Counted from the stretch's first letter, positions 47,499-56,421 are shown. The stretch is 64,000 nt of DNA from Chthoniobacter flavus Ellin428 (GCF_000173075.1 NZ_ABVL01000032.1:1-64000), one strand, 5' to 3'. Program-made: numbers and translations. Notes: generated by a model not told the origin, from the sequence alone.

Positions 47499-48431
47499 AT
47501 GAACACCAACCTCCCCACCACCCGGCGCGCATTTCTTGGCACCGCGGCTGCCGCCGCCGCTTGTCTCGCTCTCCCTCGGCGCACCCTCGCCGCCGCCGCC
47601 AAACCCAACTCCATCTTCAACGGCGTCCGCATCGGCTGCATCACTTACAGCTATCGCAGCATGGCGACCACCGCCGAGCAAACGCTCCAGGCATTGCTCG
47701 ACGACGGTATCAGCGAGGTCGAGTTGATGGGCGGGCCGATCCAACTCTACGCCGGTATTCCCGGTGCCAAGGGTAAGAATGCCCCCGCGGTGGTCGAGTT
47801 ATCCACGGTTCCACCGCCGCCGACCGATGCGCAGCGGGATGCGCAACTCGCCAAATGCCGGGAGTTGCGTAAAATGTACAACGACGCGGGGGTCAACATT
47901 CACATCCACAAAATGGGTTTCGGTCCATCGGATGAGGACATCGAGTTCAGCTTCCTGGTAGCCAAGGCGCTGGGCTGCTTCGCCGTGACCACCGAGCGCA
48001 ACGATGTGCTCGCCCGGCGGGTCGCGCCATTCGCCGAGAAGCACCAGATCTGGGTCGGCTTTCACAATCACACGACCAACTTTCCCACGATCGACAAGCC
48101 GGATCCCATTCTCGAGGTCGGCAAGTATATCGGCTTCAATCTCGACATCGGCCACTATGTCGCCGGCACCAAGGGGCTATCGCCCATTCCGGTGATCGAG
48201 AAGTACCACGACCGCATCGTCAGCCTGCATCTCAAGGACCGGACCGCCGATGGCGGCAACGTGCCCTGGGGCCAGGGCCAGACCCCGATCAAGGAAGTCC
48301 TCCAGTTGATGCGCAAAGAGAAGTGGACCTTCCCGGCGGAAATCGAGCTGGAGTACAAAATTCCCGAAGGCTCCAACGCCGTCGCCGAAGTGGCCAAATG
48401 CGTCCGGTACTGCAAAGAGGCGCTGGCCTAA
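47499..48431 (+). CDS. Exported sugar phosphate isomerase/epimerase-like protein (Tat signal)
   Basis: A 310-aa protein of the xylose-isomerase-like TIM-barrel family. The N-terminus is a twin-arginine signal: TTRRAFLGTAAAAAACLALP, so it is probably exported folded. Barrel strands include VRIGCITYSYRS, GISEVELMGG, VGFHNHTTNFP, GFNLDIGHYVAG and IVSLHLKDRT; the His, Asp and Glu residues in these are the usual divalent-metal ligands. I chose the ATG at 47499, where the Tat signal begins. The stop codon coincides with the edge of a MITE-like element. It clusters with a secreted GFO/IDH/MocA protein and a HEAT/cytochrome c dehydrogenase, typical of PVC polysaccharide or sugar catabolism. The substrate is unknown. 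Confidence 0.85.
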   Translation: MNTNLPTTRRAFLGTAAAAAACLALPRRTLAAAAKPNSIFNGVRIGCITYSYRSMATTAEQTLQALLDDGISEVELMGGPIQLYAGIPGAKGKNAPAVVELSTVPPPPTDAQRDAQLAKCRELRKMYNDAGVNIHIHKMGFGPSDEDIEFSFLVAKALGCFAVTTERNDVLARRVAPFAEKHQIWVGFHNHTTNFPTIDKPDPILEVGKYIGFNLDIGHYVAGTKGLSPIPVIEKYHDRIVSLHLKDRTADGGNVPWGQGQTPIKEVLQLMRKEKWTFPAEIELEYKIPEGSNAVAEVAKCVRYCKEALA

Positions 48432-48551
48432 GAGACTGTGAAATAAAGCGGCAGCGAGATTATTTGGCCCGCGAATCACACAGATGACGCCAATGAAAAA
48501 TACGCCCATTTGTGTCATTCGCGTAATTCGCGGGCACTTTTTCACAGTCTC
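48432..48551. mobile_element. MITE-like palindromic element, 120 bp
   Basis: The outer inverted repeat is perfect over 12 bp (GAGACTGTGAAA at 48432-48443 with its complement at 48540-48551). An inner 10-bp perfect pair lies at 48467-48476 (GCCCGCGAAT) and 48526-48535. The element is flanked on both sides by TAA (48429-48431 and 48552-48554), as a target duplication would be. It encodes nothing. The sequence resembles a class of dispersed repeats common in environmental PVC genomes, by memory. Confidence 0.7.
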
Positions 48552-48696
48552 TAAGGAGGTTTGCCTCAAAAGAAGACGGGATCACTGACGGTGAAATGGA
48601 GGAATCGTCCTCACCCTGTCCGAGTCGAACGAGCAGTCGTCCGCGTTTCTCGAATTCGCCGTCGGCCTCGAGGCGGCGCCCCCCAAACCATTCTCG

Positions 48697-49710
48697 ATGA
48701 TGAAACACTTTGTCCTCACCTCGCTGAGTTTTTTCGCCCTTTGCGTTTCAATTCGTGCGCAGGATTCTTCCTCCAAAACGATCCGGGCTGGAATGATCGG
48801 CCTCGACACGTCGCATGTGCCGGCGTTCGTCGGCATCTTGAATAATCCGAAGGCCGAGGGGGACGTCGCCGGCATCAAGGTCGTCGCCGGCTATCCCGGC
48901 GGCACGGATCTGCCGGCGAGCAAGGACCGGGTGGCGAAGTTCACCGAGGCCATTCGCGCGAAGGGCGTCGAGATCGTGGACTCGATTCCCCAGCTGCTCG
49001 AAAAAGTCGACGTCGTGATGCTCGAGAGCGTGGATGGGCGGATTCACCTCCAGGAGGCGACGCAGGTCATCAAGGCCGGCAAACCGCTCTGGATCGACAA
49101 GCCGGTCGCCGGTTCGCTCGCCGACGCGATTGTGATTTTCGAACTGGCGAAGCAGCACCACGTGCCGGTGTTTTCCAGCTCGTCGCTGCGCTTTGGCGCG
49201 GAGATCCAGGGCCTGCGCCACAGCGCGGAGCTCGGTGCCGTCACCGGCGCGGCGACGTGGGGACCTTGCTCGGCTTCCCCCGGTATGCCCGACCTCTTTT
49301 TCTACGGCATTCATGGCGTCGAGCCGCTCTACACGCTCATGGGCACCGGTTGCCAGACGGTCACCCGCGCGGTGAGCCCGCAGGTGGATTACGTCACCGG
49401 CGTGTGGAAGGATGGGCGCGTCGGCGCCTATCGCGGCATTCGCAAGGGCAAGGCGTCCATGGGCGCGATGGTCTTCGGCGCCAACGCGATCCTGCCGGTG
49501 GCGAAAGCCGGCGATTACAACGATCTCTGCCGTGAGATTGCGAAGTTCTTCAAGAGCGGCACGGCGCCGGTCAGTGCCGAGGAAACGATCGAAATTTTTG
49601 CGTTCATGGAAGCCGCCGACGAGAGTAAGCGGCAAAACGGCGCGCCCGTGGCGCTCGCCGACGTGCTCGCGAAAGCGAAGGCCGAGGCTGCCGCTAAGCT
49701 GAAGGAGTGA
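48697..49710 (+). CDS. Secreted GFO/IDH/MocA family oxidoreductase
   Basis: A 337-aa NAD(P)-binding oxidoreductase with a Sec signal peptide (FVLTSLSFFALCVSIRAQ). The Rossmann start is TIRAGMIGLDTSHVPAF, a variant of the usual glycine motif, and the family signature appears as GKPLWIDKPVAGS (normally EKP). SSSSLRFGAEIQGLR follows, then the substrate domain. Two ATG codons are adjacent (48697 and 48700). It precedes the dehydrogenase gene by 23 nt, so the two are probably co-transcribed. Exported members of this family are frequent in Verrucomicrobia and Planctomycetes, and probably act on carbohydrates. The signal peptide raises the question of how the cofactor is supplied. Confidence 0.85.
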   Translation: MMKHFVLTSLSFFALCVSIRAQDSSSKTIRAGMIGLDTSHVPAFVGILNNPKAEGDVAGIKVVAGYPGGTDLPASKDRVAKFTEAIRAKGVEIVDSIPQLLEKVDVVMLESVDGRIHLQEATQVIKAGKPLWIDKPVAGSLADAIVIFELAKQHHVPVFSSSSLRFGAEIQGLRHSAELGAVTGAATWGPCSASPGMPDLFFYGIHGVEPLYTLMGTGCQTVTRAVSPQVDYVTGVWKDGRVGAYRGIRKGKASMGAMVFGANAILPVAKAGDYNDLCREIAKFFKSGTAPVSAEETIEIFAFMEAADESKRQNGAPVALADVLAKAKAEAAAKLKE

Positions 49711-49733
49711 ACCGGGTTCCATCCACTAGACTT

Positions 49734-52289
49734 ATGAAGAACGCCCCCCTGTTCGCCCTGATGTTGGTGGCCGGCGCCGCCTCGGCTGCCCCGCCATCGA
49801 GCGCCTACAATCGCCCGCAGGTGCAAATTATTCCTCCGGAACTGGTGCCGCCGTCGCCCGCGCTTTCGCCGGAAGATGAACTCAAATCGTTTCACCTGGC
49901 GCCAGGCATTCGCGTGGAACTCGTCGCCAGCGAGCCGATGGTCGAGCGCCCCGTGGCCCTGCAATTCGATCCGGATGGCCGCCTGTGGGTCGTGGAGATG
50001 CGCGCCTTCATGCCCAATCTCGCAGGCACCGGCGAAGACAACCCCATTGGCCGCGTCTCCGTGCTCACGGACACCAAGGGCGACGGGCACTTCGACAAGA
50101 GCACGGTCTTTCTCGACGGCCTCGTCATGCCGCGCGCGATCACTCTCGTGCGCGATGGCGCGCTCATCGGCGCGCCGCCGTATCTCTGGTTTTGCCGGGA
50201 CACCAAGGGCAACGGGCACGCCGACGAGAAGGTCGAGCTCGCCCGGGATTTCGGCTTTGCCCCCGATCCTAAAAACATCGCCATGGGCGAGCCGGAGAAT
50301 CAGCCGAACAATCCGCTCTGGGGCTTCGATAATTGGATCCATATCGGGCACTACGCAGGAAAGTTTCGCTGGCATGACGGGCAGTGGGAGCGCGGTGTGG
50401 CCAACGCCCTGGGCGAGTGGGGCCTGAGCCAGGACGACTGGGGCCACCTCTTCTACAACTCGAACAGCGCGCAGCTCGGCGCCCAGATGATTCCCGCGCG
50501 CTATCTCAACCGCAACCTCCACTACCCGCGCCCGGGCGGCCGCAGTGTGAACGTGGCCCACGATGAATTCGTGTGGCCGGCTCACGTCACCCCCGGCATC
50601 AATCGCGGATACGTGCCCGAGATGTTGCGCGACAACAAGTTGATGGAGTTCACCGCCGCCTGCGCGCCGTGGATTTATCGCGCCAATCTTTTCCCGGCGG
50701 CCTTCCTCGGCAATGCGTTTGTCTGCGAACCAGCGGGCAATCTCATCAAGCGAGACATTGTCACCGCCGAGAAGGGCAGGCTCACGGCCCGCGAGGCCTA
50801 CGACCGGAGCGAGTTCCTCGCTTCCACCGACGAGCGCTTTCGTCCGGTGAACATCACCACCGGCCCCGACGGCGCGCTCTATGTGTGCGACATGTATCAC
50901 GGGATCATCGAGCACCGCATTTCGGTGTCGAAATATCTCGAAGACCAGGTGCGGGCGCGCGGCCTCGATAAGCCGTCCGCCCCCCAAGGCCGCATCTGGC
51001 GCATCGTCCCGGAAAACGCACCGCCGCAGCCAAGGCCGCAGATGTCGAAAGAAATGCCCGCGCAATGGGTCGCGCATCTTTCGCATCCCAACCAGTGGTG
51101 GCGCGAGACCGCGCAGCGCTTGCTCGTCGAGCGCGGCGATGTCTCCGTCGTGCCGGCGCTGGAAAAACTGGCCGCGGAAGGAACGGAGCCGATGGGCCGG
51201 CTGCACGCGCTGTGGACGCTCGATGGCTTGCGACGGACGACGTGGCCGGTCGCGGGACACGCGCTCGAGGATGCCGATCCGCGGGTGCGGGTCGCCGCGT
51301 TGCAGGTCAGCGAGAACCTGCTCGACGGGAGCGATCGCTCCGCAGTGCTGACGAAGTGGGTCGCGCTCACGCGCACCGAGTCGTCGCCCGAAGTGCAGTT
51401 GCAGCTCGTCCTCTCGCTGGGGGAAGCGCGGGATCATGCCGCCGACCTCGCCATGGCGGCGCTCGCTCGGCGCGCTGCCGATAGTGCCTTCCTGCGCGAT
51501 GCCCTGCTGACCGGCGTGGGCGGCCGCGAATTGGAATTGGCCGAAGCACTCCTCGCCGGAGAGCCGGACAAGGCCGACGACGCGGTGCTCGCGGGCCTCG
51601 CCGGTTGCGTGCTCGCCGAGCGCAATCCCGAACGTATCGAGCGACTGCTCAACGCCATCGCCGGGCAGCCGGCGCAGAATCTCTCCCGCCAGGTCGCGTT
51701 GCTGAACGGCCTGGCCAGTACGCCCGTGGTCACGGCGCGCCGCCCGATGAAACTCGGCGCCGAGCCGGCCGCGTTCGCCAGGCTCCAGCAATCGTCGAAT
51801 AAAACGCTGCAAACTGCACTCGGGAAGGCTGCACCGGTGTTCACCTGGCCGGGCAAACCGGGCGCCGTCGAAGTGCCGGTCGAGCCGCTCACGGCGGAGC
51901 AGCAACAGCGTTTCGAGCAGGGCAAACTACTCTTCACCGGGACTTGCGCCGCGTGCCACCAGCCGCATGGACTTGGACTCGAAGGCCTCGCGCCGCCGCT
52001 CGTCGATTCCGAGTGGGTCAATGGTCCCGTCGAACGTCTCGCGCGCATCGCGATCAATGGGGTGCGCGGCCCGATCCAGGTCGCCAACCGAAAGTACCGG
52101 TTGGACATGCCCCCTTGGGGAGCGCTCGACGATTCATCCCTGGCCGCCATCTTCACCTATCTCCGCCGCGAATGGGGCCACACGGCCCCGCCGGTCGAGG
52201 CAGAAACCGTCAAGCGCATCCGCGCCGCGATCGCCGACCGTCACGATGCCTGGACGCAACCGGAGCTGCTCGCGATCCCGGCAAAGTGA
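49734..52289 (+). CDS. PVC-type membrane-bound dehydrogenase with HEAT repeats and cytochrome c domain
   Basis: An 851-aa periplasmic protein. Residues 1-20 are a signal peptide (APLFALMLVAGAASA). A beta-propeller dehydrogenase domain spans about 50-430 (GIRVELVASEPMVERPVALQ, DPDGRLWVVEMR, TGPDGALYVCDMYHGIIEH), as in TIGR02604. HEAT/PBS-lyase-like repeats follow at about 440-680. The C-terminal cytochrome c domain has one haem site, CAACH, near residue 740, with GLAPPLVDSEWVNG and a probable axial Met in DMPPWG. The combination is diagnostic of Planctomycetes/Verrucomicrobia. It probably oxidises a sugar or alcohol and passes electrons to the haem. I chose the ATG at 49734, where the signal peptide begins. 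Confidence 0.88.
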   Translation: MKNAPLFALMLVAGAASAAPPSSAYNRPQVQIIPPELVPPSPALSPEDELKSFHLAPGIRVELVASEPMVERPVALQFDPDGRLWVVEMRAFMPNLAGTGEDNPIGRVSVLTDTKGDGHFDKSTVFLDGLVMPRAITLVRDGALIGAPPYLWFCRDTKGNGHADEKVELARDFGFAPDPKNIAMGEPENQPNNPLWGFDNWIHIGHYAGKFRWHDGQWERGVANALGEWGLSQDDWGHLFYNSNSAQLGAQMIPARYLNRNLHYPRPGGRSVNVAHDEFVWPAHVTPGINRGYVPEMLRDNKLMEFTAACAPWIYRANLFPAAFLGNAFVCEPAGNLIKRDIVTAEKGRLTAREAYDRSEFLASTDERFRPVNITTGPDGALYVCDMYHGIIEHRISVSKYLEDQVRARGLDKPSAPQGRIWRIVPENAPPQPRPQMSKEMPAQWVAHLSHPNQWWRETAQRLLVERGDVSVVPALEKLAAEGTEPMGRLHALWTLDGLRRTTWPVAGHALEDADPRVRVAALQVSENLLDGSDRSAVLTKWVALTRTESSPEVQLQLVLSLGEARDHAADLAMAALARRAADSAFLRDALLTGVGGRELELAEALLAGEPDKADDAVLAGLAGCVLAERNPERIERLLNAIAGQPAQNLSRQVALLNGLASTPVVTARRPMKLGAEPAAFARLQQSSNKTLQTALGKAAPVFTWPGKPGAVEVPVEPLTAEQQQRFEQGKLLFTGTCAACHQPHGLGLEGLAPPLVDSEWVNGPVERLARIAINGVRGPIQVANRKYRLDMPPWGALDDSSLAAIFTYLRREWGHTAPPVEAETVKRIRAAIADRHDAWTQPELLAIPAK

Positions 52290-52642
52290 GCAGAGACGGG
52301 GCGGTTTCTTTAGCCTGGGGAGAATTGTTGGCTGACCCTCTATTGCTCGGCAAAATACGTCATTTCCGCCCTTTAGGCTGCACACTAGCCGAAATACATC
52401 GTGGTCATTCTTTCGCTCTTTTCTTCCATTTCCAAAAGGTGCTGCCGAGGGAACGTGAAGGGGACCGGCGCATTGCGGGTTTGATTTATCGCAAGCGCCG
52501 CCACAAGCTGACGCTTAATATGGTCAGGAGAATTTGCCTCTCGTGTGCTGCTAGTGCGGTGGTGCGACTGCCCAAGATCGAGTTCTGCCATCGCCCCTCC
52601 ACTGCAACGTCGGCAGCGACCAGCGGAAGTGGATCGGTGGAT
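52290..52642 (+). other. Intergenic, 353 nt, no supported gene
   Basis: The frame of the next gene is open through here, but the translation is compositionally unlike protein. An ATG at 52520 could extend that gene by 41 residues, yet no ribosome-binding site is visible. No hairpin terminator was found after the dehydrogenase. Confidence 0.5.
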
Positions 52643-53368
52643 ATGGAACTGGCTAAGGAGCTGGTAGGCGAATGGAAGGTTCGGTGGCCCAAGAATGGAT
52701 GGGAGGCTACTCGCACCATCAATAAAGATGGCACCTTCACTTCGTCGGATGCGGGGCCGGGAACTTGGTCGGTAGTCGACCAGACGATTGTGCTTAAATT
52801 TCGAAACTACGAAGAGCGGTTTGAATTGCCGCTCAAGCCCCAGGGGACAAAGGTCGTCGGCTGGAAGAAAAGAGAGCTGGTTGGCACAAAGCTGGACTCT
52901 CTCCCGCCGGCCCCCAAGGCCGATATTCCTCCGGTTCCGAAAGTGGCCCAGCCTGCAACGCCGAAACCGGCTCCGCCTCCGGCGACTCCCAAGCCGTTCG
53001 TTGCTGAAGCTACTGCCACAGGTATTCACCGCATCGACTTCAAGGCCAGGATCGATTCCGTCGCATGGATCGTCATTCAAGACGGAAAGATGTTCCTCGA
53101 TTCCAGAGGCAGCGCTCCGGCAGAACGAATCACGGTCAATGGTCGCAAATGGACCGCGGCCTTCAACAATGGGATTTCCGAGGATTTCAAATTCGGCTCG
53201 CCCCTCATGCCTTTCAATGGAAAGACCGTTTCTGCCAAGCTCACCAAATCGCGGGGATCCGCGAACATCCTCGAGCAGCCTGCGGAGGCGAATGGTCTGA
53301 AGCTTGTAATTAAACTTGAAGATCGTGCGTCAGGAGCCGGTGATTTCGATCTGGTGATTACCTGGTAG
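52643..53368 (+). CDS. Hypothetical protein with lipocalin-like start and Pro-rich linker
   Basis: A 241-aa protein of unknown function. The first part (LVGEWKVRWPKNGWEATRTI then NKDGTFTSSDAGPGTWSV) resembles the beta-strand pattern of lipocalin-like or DUF-type 'GxW...DGTF' domains. A Pro/Ala/Lys-rich linker follows at about residues 90-130 (KPAPPPATPKPF), then a second beta-rich domain that ends FDLVITW. The start is uncertain: ATG at 52643 or 52520. No signal peptide is convincing with either. It lies between the dehydrogenase gene and a relic of a second copy of that gene's end. Confidence 0.6.
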   Translation: MELAKELVGEWKVRWPKNGWEATRTINKDGTFTSSDAGPGTWSVVDQTIVLKFRNYEERFELPLKPQGTKVVGWKKRELVGTKLDSLPPAPKADIPPVPKVAQPATPKPAPPPATPKPFVAEATATGIHRIDFKARIDSVAWIVIQDGKMFLDSRGSAPAERITVNGRKWTAAFNNGISEDFKFGSPLMPFNGKTVSAKLTKSRGSANILEQPAEANGLKLVIKLEDRASGAGDFDLVITW

Positions 53369-53424
53369 TGCTGATGAAGGCCTGCTGGTGCGGCGCTCTC
53401 GAACAGGGGGGCGGAGATTCAGTT

Positions 53425-53465
53425 GCAGAAACCATCAAGCGCATCCGCGCCGTGATCGGCGATCG
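53425..53465 (+). pseudogene. Relic of the 3' end of a HEAT/cytochrome c dehydrogenase gene
   Basis: A stretch matching 52200-52240 of the intact dehydrogenase gene at 37 of 41 positions, encoding AETIKRIRAVIGDR against AETVKRIRAAIADR. There is no open frame before it. It is probably the last trace of a tandem paralogue. Confidence 0.65.
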
Positions 53466-53610
53466 CGATCCGTTGCAACACGCGAGGACCGCGAGGACCG
53501 CGCTTTCGGTCGGGGTTTGTTGAATGCCTCCTCCTGTTTCTCTATGGTTTTCAGAATCCACTTCTTCCCAAGTCAGCCTCCTTCTGACTTCATCCCTTTC
53601 TACCTCCCCA

Positions 53611-54696
53611 ATGGATCCCAAGACTCGCGAATTTCTCTTCAAACTGCTCAACACTCCCAGTCCGACCGGTTGGGAAACGGCCGGACAGCGCGTCTGGGCG
53701 GATTACGCTCGCGGGTTTGCCGATCGCGTGGAGAACGACGCTTACGGGACCGCCTGGGCGACGGTCGTGGGCCGCGGGAAGAAGGCGAAGCGCGTGATGC
53801 TCGAGGCCCATGCCGATGAGATCGGCTTCATCGTGAAGCAGATCACCAAGGAGGGATTCCTCCGGCTGGATCGCGTGGGGGGCAGCGATCACGCCACGGC
53901 GCGCGGACGGCGGATTCGTTTTCTCGGGACGAATGGGCCCGTGGCGGGCATTATCGGCAATACCGCCATTCACCTGCGCAAAGATGGGTTGAACGAAGAG
54001 AAGGCGCCGAAGATTCATGAACTGTACGTCGATGTCGGCGCTTCCAGTGCGGAGGAAGTGGCGAAACTCGGTCTCCGAGTGGGCATTCCCGCGGTGTATG
54101 CCGACGGCGCGGAGGAATTTGGCGATGGACGGATTGTGGGCCGCGCCCTCGACAATCGCCTCGGCGGATTCATCATCGCGCAGGTTCTCGCCCGGTTGGT
54201 GAAGAAAGGCCGCCAGAAGCCCAACTCTACGGTGATCGCGGTCAATGCGGTGCAGGAAGAGATCGGGGGCCATGGCGCGAGGATGGCGGCTTACCGGCTG
54301 AATCCCGATGTGTGCATCGTGCTCGATGTCACGCATGCCACGGACACTCCCGGCATCGAGCCTGCGGTCCACGGCGACGTCAAACTAGGCGCGGGGCCTA
54401 CGGTGACCCATGGCACGAGTAATCATCCGAAAGTGATTGAGCGGTTGCTGCAGGTCGCCAGCGGCGAGAAGATCCCGATCCAGCACGAAAGCAGCAGCCG
54501 GTACAGCGGCACCGATACCGATGTGATTTTCACCGTCCGCGAAGGCATCCCGAGCGCGCTGGTTTCGCTGCCGCTGCGCTACATGCACAGCGTCGTGGAA
54601 ATGGCCGACCTCGCCGATGTGGAGAAAACCATCTCACTGCTAACCGCTTTTGTGGAGTCGGTGAATGAGCGTGATGACTTCTCGGTGCGGCTGTAG
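53611..54696 (+). CDS. M42 family metallopeptidase (glutamyl aminopeptidase/endoglucanase M type)
   Basis: A 361-aa cytosolic aminopeptidase. The dizinc ligands are visible in the expected order: EAHADEIGF (His), RALDNRLGG (Asp), NAVQEEIGGHGA (catalytic and metal Glu), VLDVTHATDTP (Asp) and RYMHSVVEM (His). These enzymes form tetrahedral dodecamers that trim peptides. I chose the ATG at 53611 (MDPKTREFL); the frame upstream to 53524 is low-complexity and unlikely to be translated. It stands alone; no operon partner is clear. Confidence 0.92.
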   Translation: MDPKTREFLFKLLNTPSPTGWETAGQRVWADYARGFADRVENDAYGTAWATVVGRGKKAKRVMLEAHADEIGFIVKQITKEGFLRLDRVGGSDHATARGRRIRFLGTNGPVAGIIGNTAIHLRKDGLNEEKAPKIHELYVDVGASSAEEVAKLGLRVGIPAVYADGAEEFGDGRIVGRALDNRLGGFIIAQVLARLVKKGRQKPNSTVIAVNAVQEEIGGHGARMAAYRLNPDVCIVLDVTHATDTPGIEPAVHGDVKLGAGPTVTHGTSNHPKVIERLLQVASGEKIPIQHESSSRYSGTDTDVIFTVREGIPSALVSLPLRYMHSVVEMADLADVEKTISLLTAFVESVNERDDFSVRL

Positions 54697-54811
54697 GTAA
54701 AATCGCCTTCGCGCATCGGAGTCCGCGTGCTATCTGAAGTTAGCGCTTGGTATCTGGCTGTATGCCCATCGCAAACCTTCACTTTGTTACCATGTTAGAT
54801 CGCTACATCCC

Positions 54812-55147
54812 ATGAAGTTCCACTGCCAATGTGACCACGTGATCTCCGATTCGACAACCGATATACCGTACAAAGCATATTCGTGGCCTGATCAGTCACG
54901 CGACGCCGTGTTCGCCGCCATCGAACGCCTCATGGAGCGTCCTGTGCCAGCTGACATTTTGCAGCAAGATGCTCTGGTTTGGCCAATCGTCATTCCGAAG
55001 GGGCAACGAACGATGTATCAGTGCCCGGAATGCGGCCGCCTCCATATAAAGTCGGATGATGGGCACTACTGGTGCTTTAAGCCGGAGTTTGACGGTACCC
55101 CGAAGACTCTCTTTCAAGCTTCCCGATCCACAGAGAAGGCGCCCTGA
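54812..55147 (+). CDS. Small zinc-ribbon-like hypothetical protein
   Basis: A 111-aa cytoplasmic protein of unknown function. Two cysteine pairs that could bind zinc lie at the start (CQCDHVISDST) and in the C-terminal half (YQCPECGRLHI, then YWCF). There is no signal peptide or membrane segment. Its 3' end overlaps the 3' end of the convergent gene at 55114-55362 by 34 nt. I do not recognise a named family. Confidence 0.6.
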   Translation: MKFHCQCDHVISDSTTDIPYKAYSWPDQSRDAVFAAIERLMERPVPADILQQDALVWPIVIPKGQRTMYQCPECGRLHIKSDDGHYWCFKPEFDGTPKTLFQASRSTEKAP

Positions 55148-55362
55148 GGTCGGCTTTGAGGTGCAACGGTCGACTTGCCGGAAAAGATGCTTCCGCCGCA
55201 GTGACAGCAGATGCCCGTTGCCACGGCGATCTGGGCGGGGACGAGAGTGAGCGGTTTGCTGCACGAGAGGCAGGCGAGCCCGCTTTTCCGCCGCCGGCGC
55301 TTCATCCGCAATAATGTCAGGATAGCCGTGCCATACATCAAGATGACCGAACCAACCATCAT
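55114..55362 (-). CDS. Small membrane-anchored zinc-ribbon protein
   Basis: An 82-aa protein. One N-terminal transmembrane helix (VGSVILMYGTAILTLLRM) is followed by a basic stretch (KRRRRK) and two CxxC pairs (LACLSCSKPL and ICCHCGGSIF), which suggests a cytoplasmic zinc ribbon on a membrane tether. The layout resembles small PVC proteins I have seen, but I do not know their function. It is convergent with, and overlaps the end of, the gene at 54812-55147. Confidence 0.55.
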   Translation of the reverse strand: MMVGSVILMYGTAILTLLRMKRRRRKSGLACLSCSKPLTLVPAQIAVATGICCHCGGSIFSGKSTVAPQSRPQGAFSVDREA

Positions 55363-55409
55363 CCCGGTTTGCTTGACTCCATTCCGAGGCTGGACGAAAT
55401 GCGTTCAAC

Positions 55410-56276
55410 ATGTTCACACGAGACGCGGTGAATCTCTATGTCGCTTTAGCGATGGCTTTCTTCGGCAGTGCCTGTTTTGCCGCAGAGGCATCTCTGACGT
55501 TCCAACGAAGCGGCCAGGCGATCCCTCTCGATGCGGAAGAGTCTCAAAGAGTTATTCAAAAGATTGAAGCTATCGTGCGAAGCGCGAATTTCAATTCTCT
55601 GAATCACCCCGAAGGGTTCGATGCGTCGGTTCTGCGTCCTGTCGCGGAAATCAGGAAAGACTCATTCCTGAACGTCCACTATAGCGCTCCGACTACTTTC
55701 TCGACTATCGGAGGCGAATTGATAGCGGATGACATATGGATCGATATTCGCCCCCAGAATCCTCATGCGGGGCTATTCCCAGGTCCGATATGTTTGGTCA
55801 ATGCTACAGGGATTACTTGCCTCGGAAAGGAGAGCGGCATGTTGGTGATTGGTCTCGGGCTCGACCCCGCTATCTATTCGCATCTGCCGCACCAAATGCA
55901 GGTGGACCTGAAATCCGCGAAAGTGATTGAGAAGTCTGCAGGCGCGGCTCCGTTGATAGGCTTCGAGGAGCGCGGGTTTGTCGGAGTGGTTATTGGAACT
56001 ACGAAGCAAGTGCCAGGCGGGGACTTTCGCAGCATTCTCAGCGTCATTCTAAAAAGCCCCGCCGCAGATGCCGGTATCAAATCCGGCGGCTATATTATAT
56101 CCGTAGACGGGAAATCCACCGCGGGAATGAAGACCCCGTTCGAACTGATTCATGCCTTGCAGGGCGCCCCAGGAACCCAAATTCGCCTTGAACTTAAGCG
56201 CGTCGACAGTGAAGGGGTGGACACGCTGACAATCACCCGCGCCAAACGAATTTTTTCGGTCGATCTTCCTAAATAA
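55410..56276 (+). CDS. Exported PDZ-domain protein
   Basis: A 288-aa protein with a signal peptide (VALAMAFFGSACFA) and a C-terminal PDZ domain (about residues 190-280). The PDZ part is recognised from FVGVVIGT, the carboxylate-binding region and KSPAADAGIKSGGYIISVDG, then MKTPFELIHALQGAPGTQIR. The middle domain of about 140 residues is not recognised and lacks protease motifs, so this is not a DegP-type enzyme. The start at 55410 is the first ATG before the signal peptide. It may be an adaptor or chaperone-like periplasmic protein; no partner is evident. Confidence 0.75.
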   Translation: MFTRDAVNLYVALAMAFFGSACFAAEASLTFQRSGQAIPLDAEESQRVIQKIEAIVRSANFNSLNHPEGFDASVLRPVAEIRKDSFLNVHYSAPTTFSTIGGELIADDIWIDIRPQNPHAGLFPGPICLVNATGITCLGKESGMLVIGLGLDPAIYSHLPHQMQVDLKSAKVIEKSAGAAPLIGFEERGFVGVVIGTTKQVPGGDFRSILSVILKSPAADAGIKSGGYIISVDGKSTAGMKTPFELIHALQGAPGTQIRLELKRVDSEGVDTLTITRAKRIFSVDLPK

Positions 56277-56335
56277 TTCCGCGTGCATTCGAACGTGCGG
56301 ACATGGCGCCGGTTCTCGATTCTTAACCCGTTTTC

Positions 56336-56385
56336 GTAACCTCGTGGCGAAATTGCGGTGTTTTCGGGAGGACTCGGGAAGAGAA
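56336..56385 (+). repeat. 50-nt dispersed repeat, copy 2
   Basis: Aligned without gaps to 592-641 (see that entry); TTCGGGAGGACTCGG is at 56363-56377. It lies in the intergenic space after the PDZ gene and just before a strong hairpin. It may be a solo insertion-sequence end. Confidence 0.55.
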
Positions 56386-56421
56386 CCAAATCACCCGCGA
56401 CTGGCGGCGCACGGGACAAAA

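Noticed and set aside
53524..53610. 29-residue N-terminal extension of the M42 peptidase
   Set aside because: Ser/Thr/Pro-rich and unlike the family; MDPKTREFL at 53611 is the natural start.
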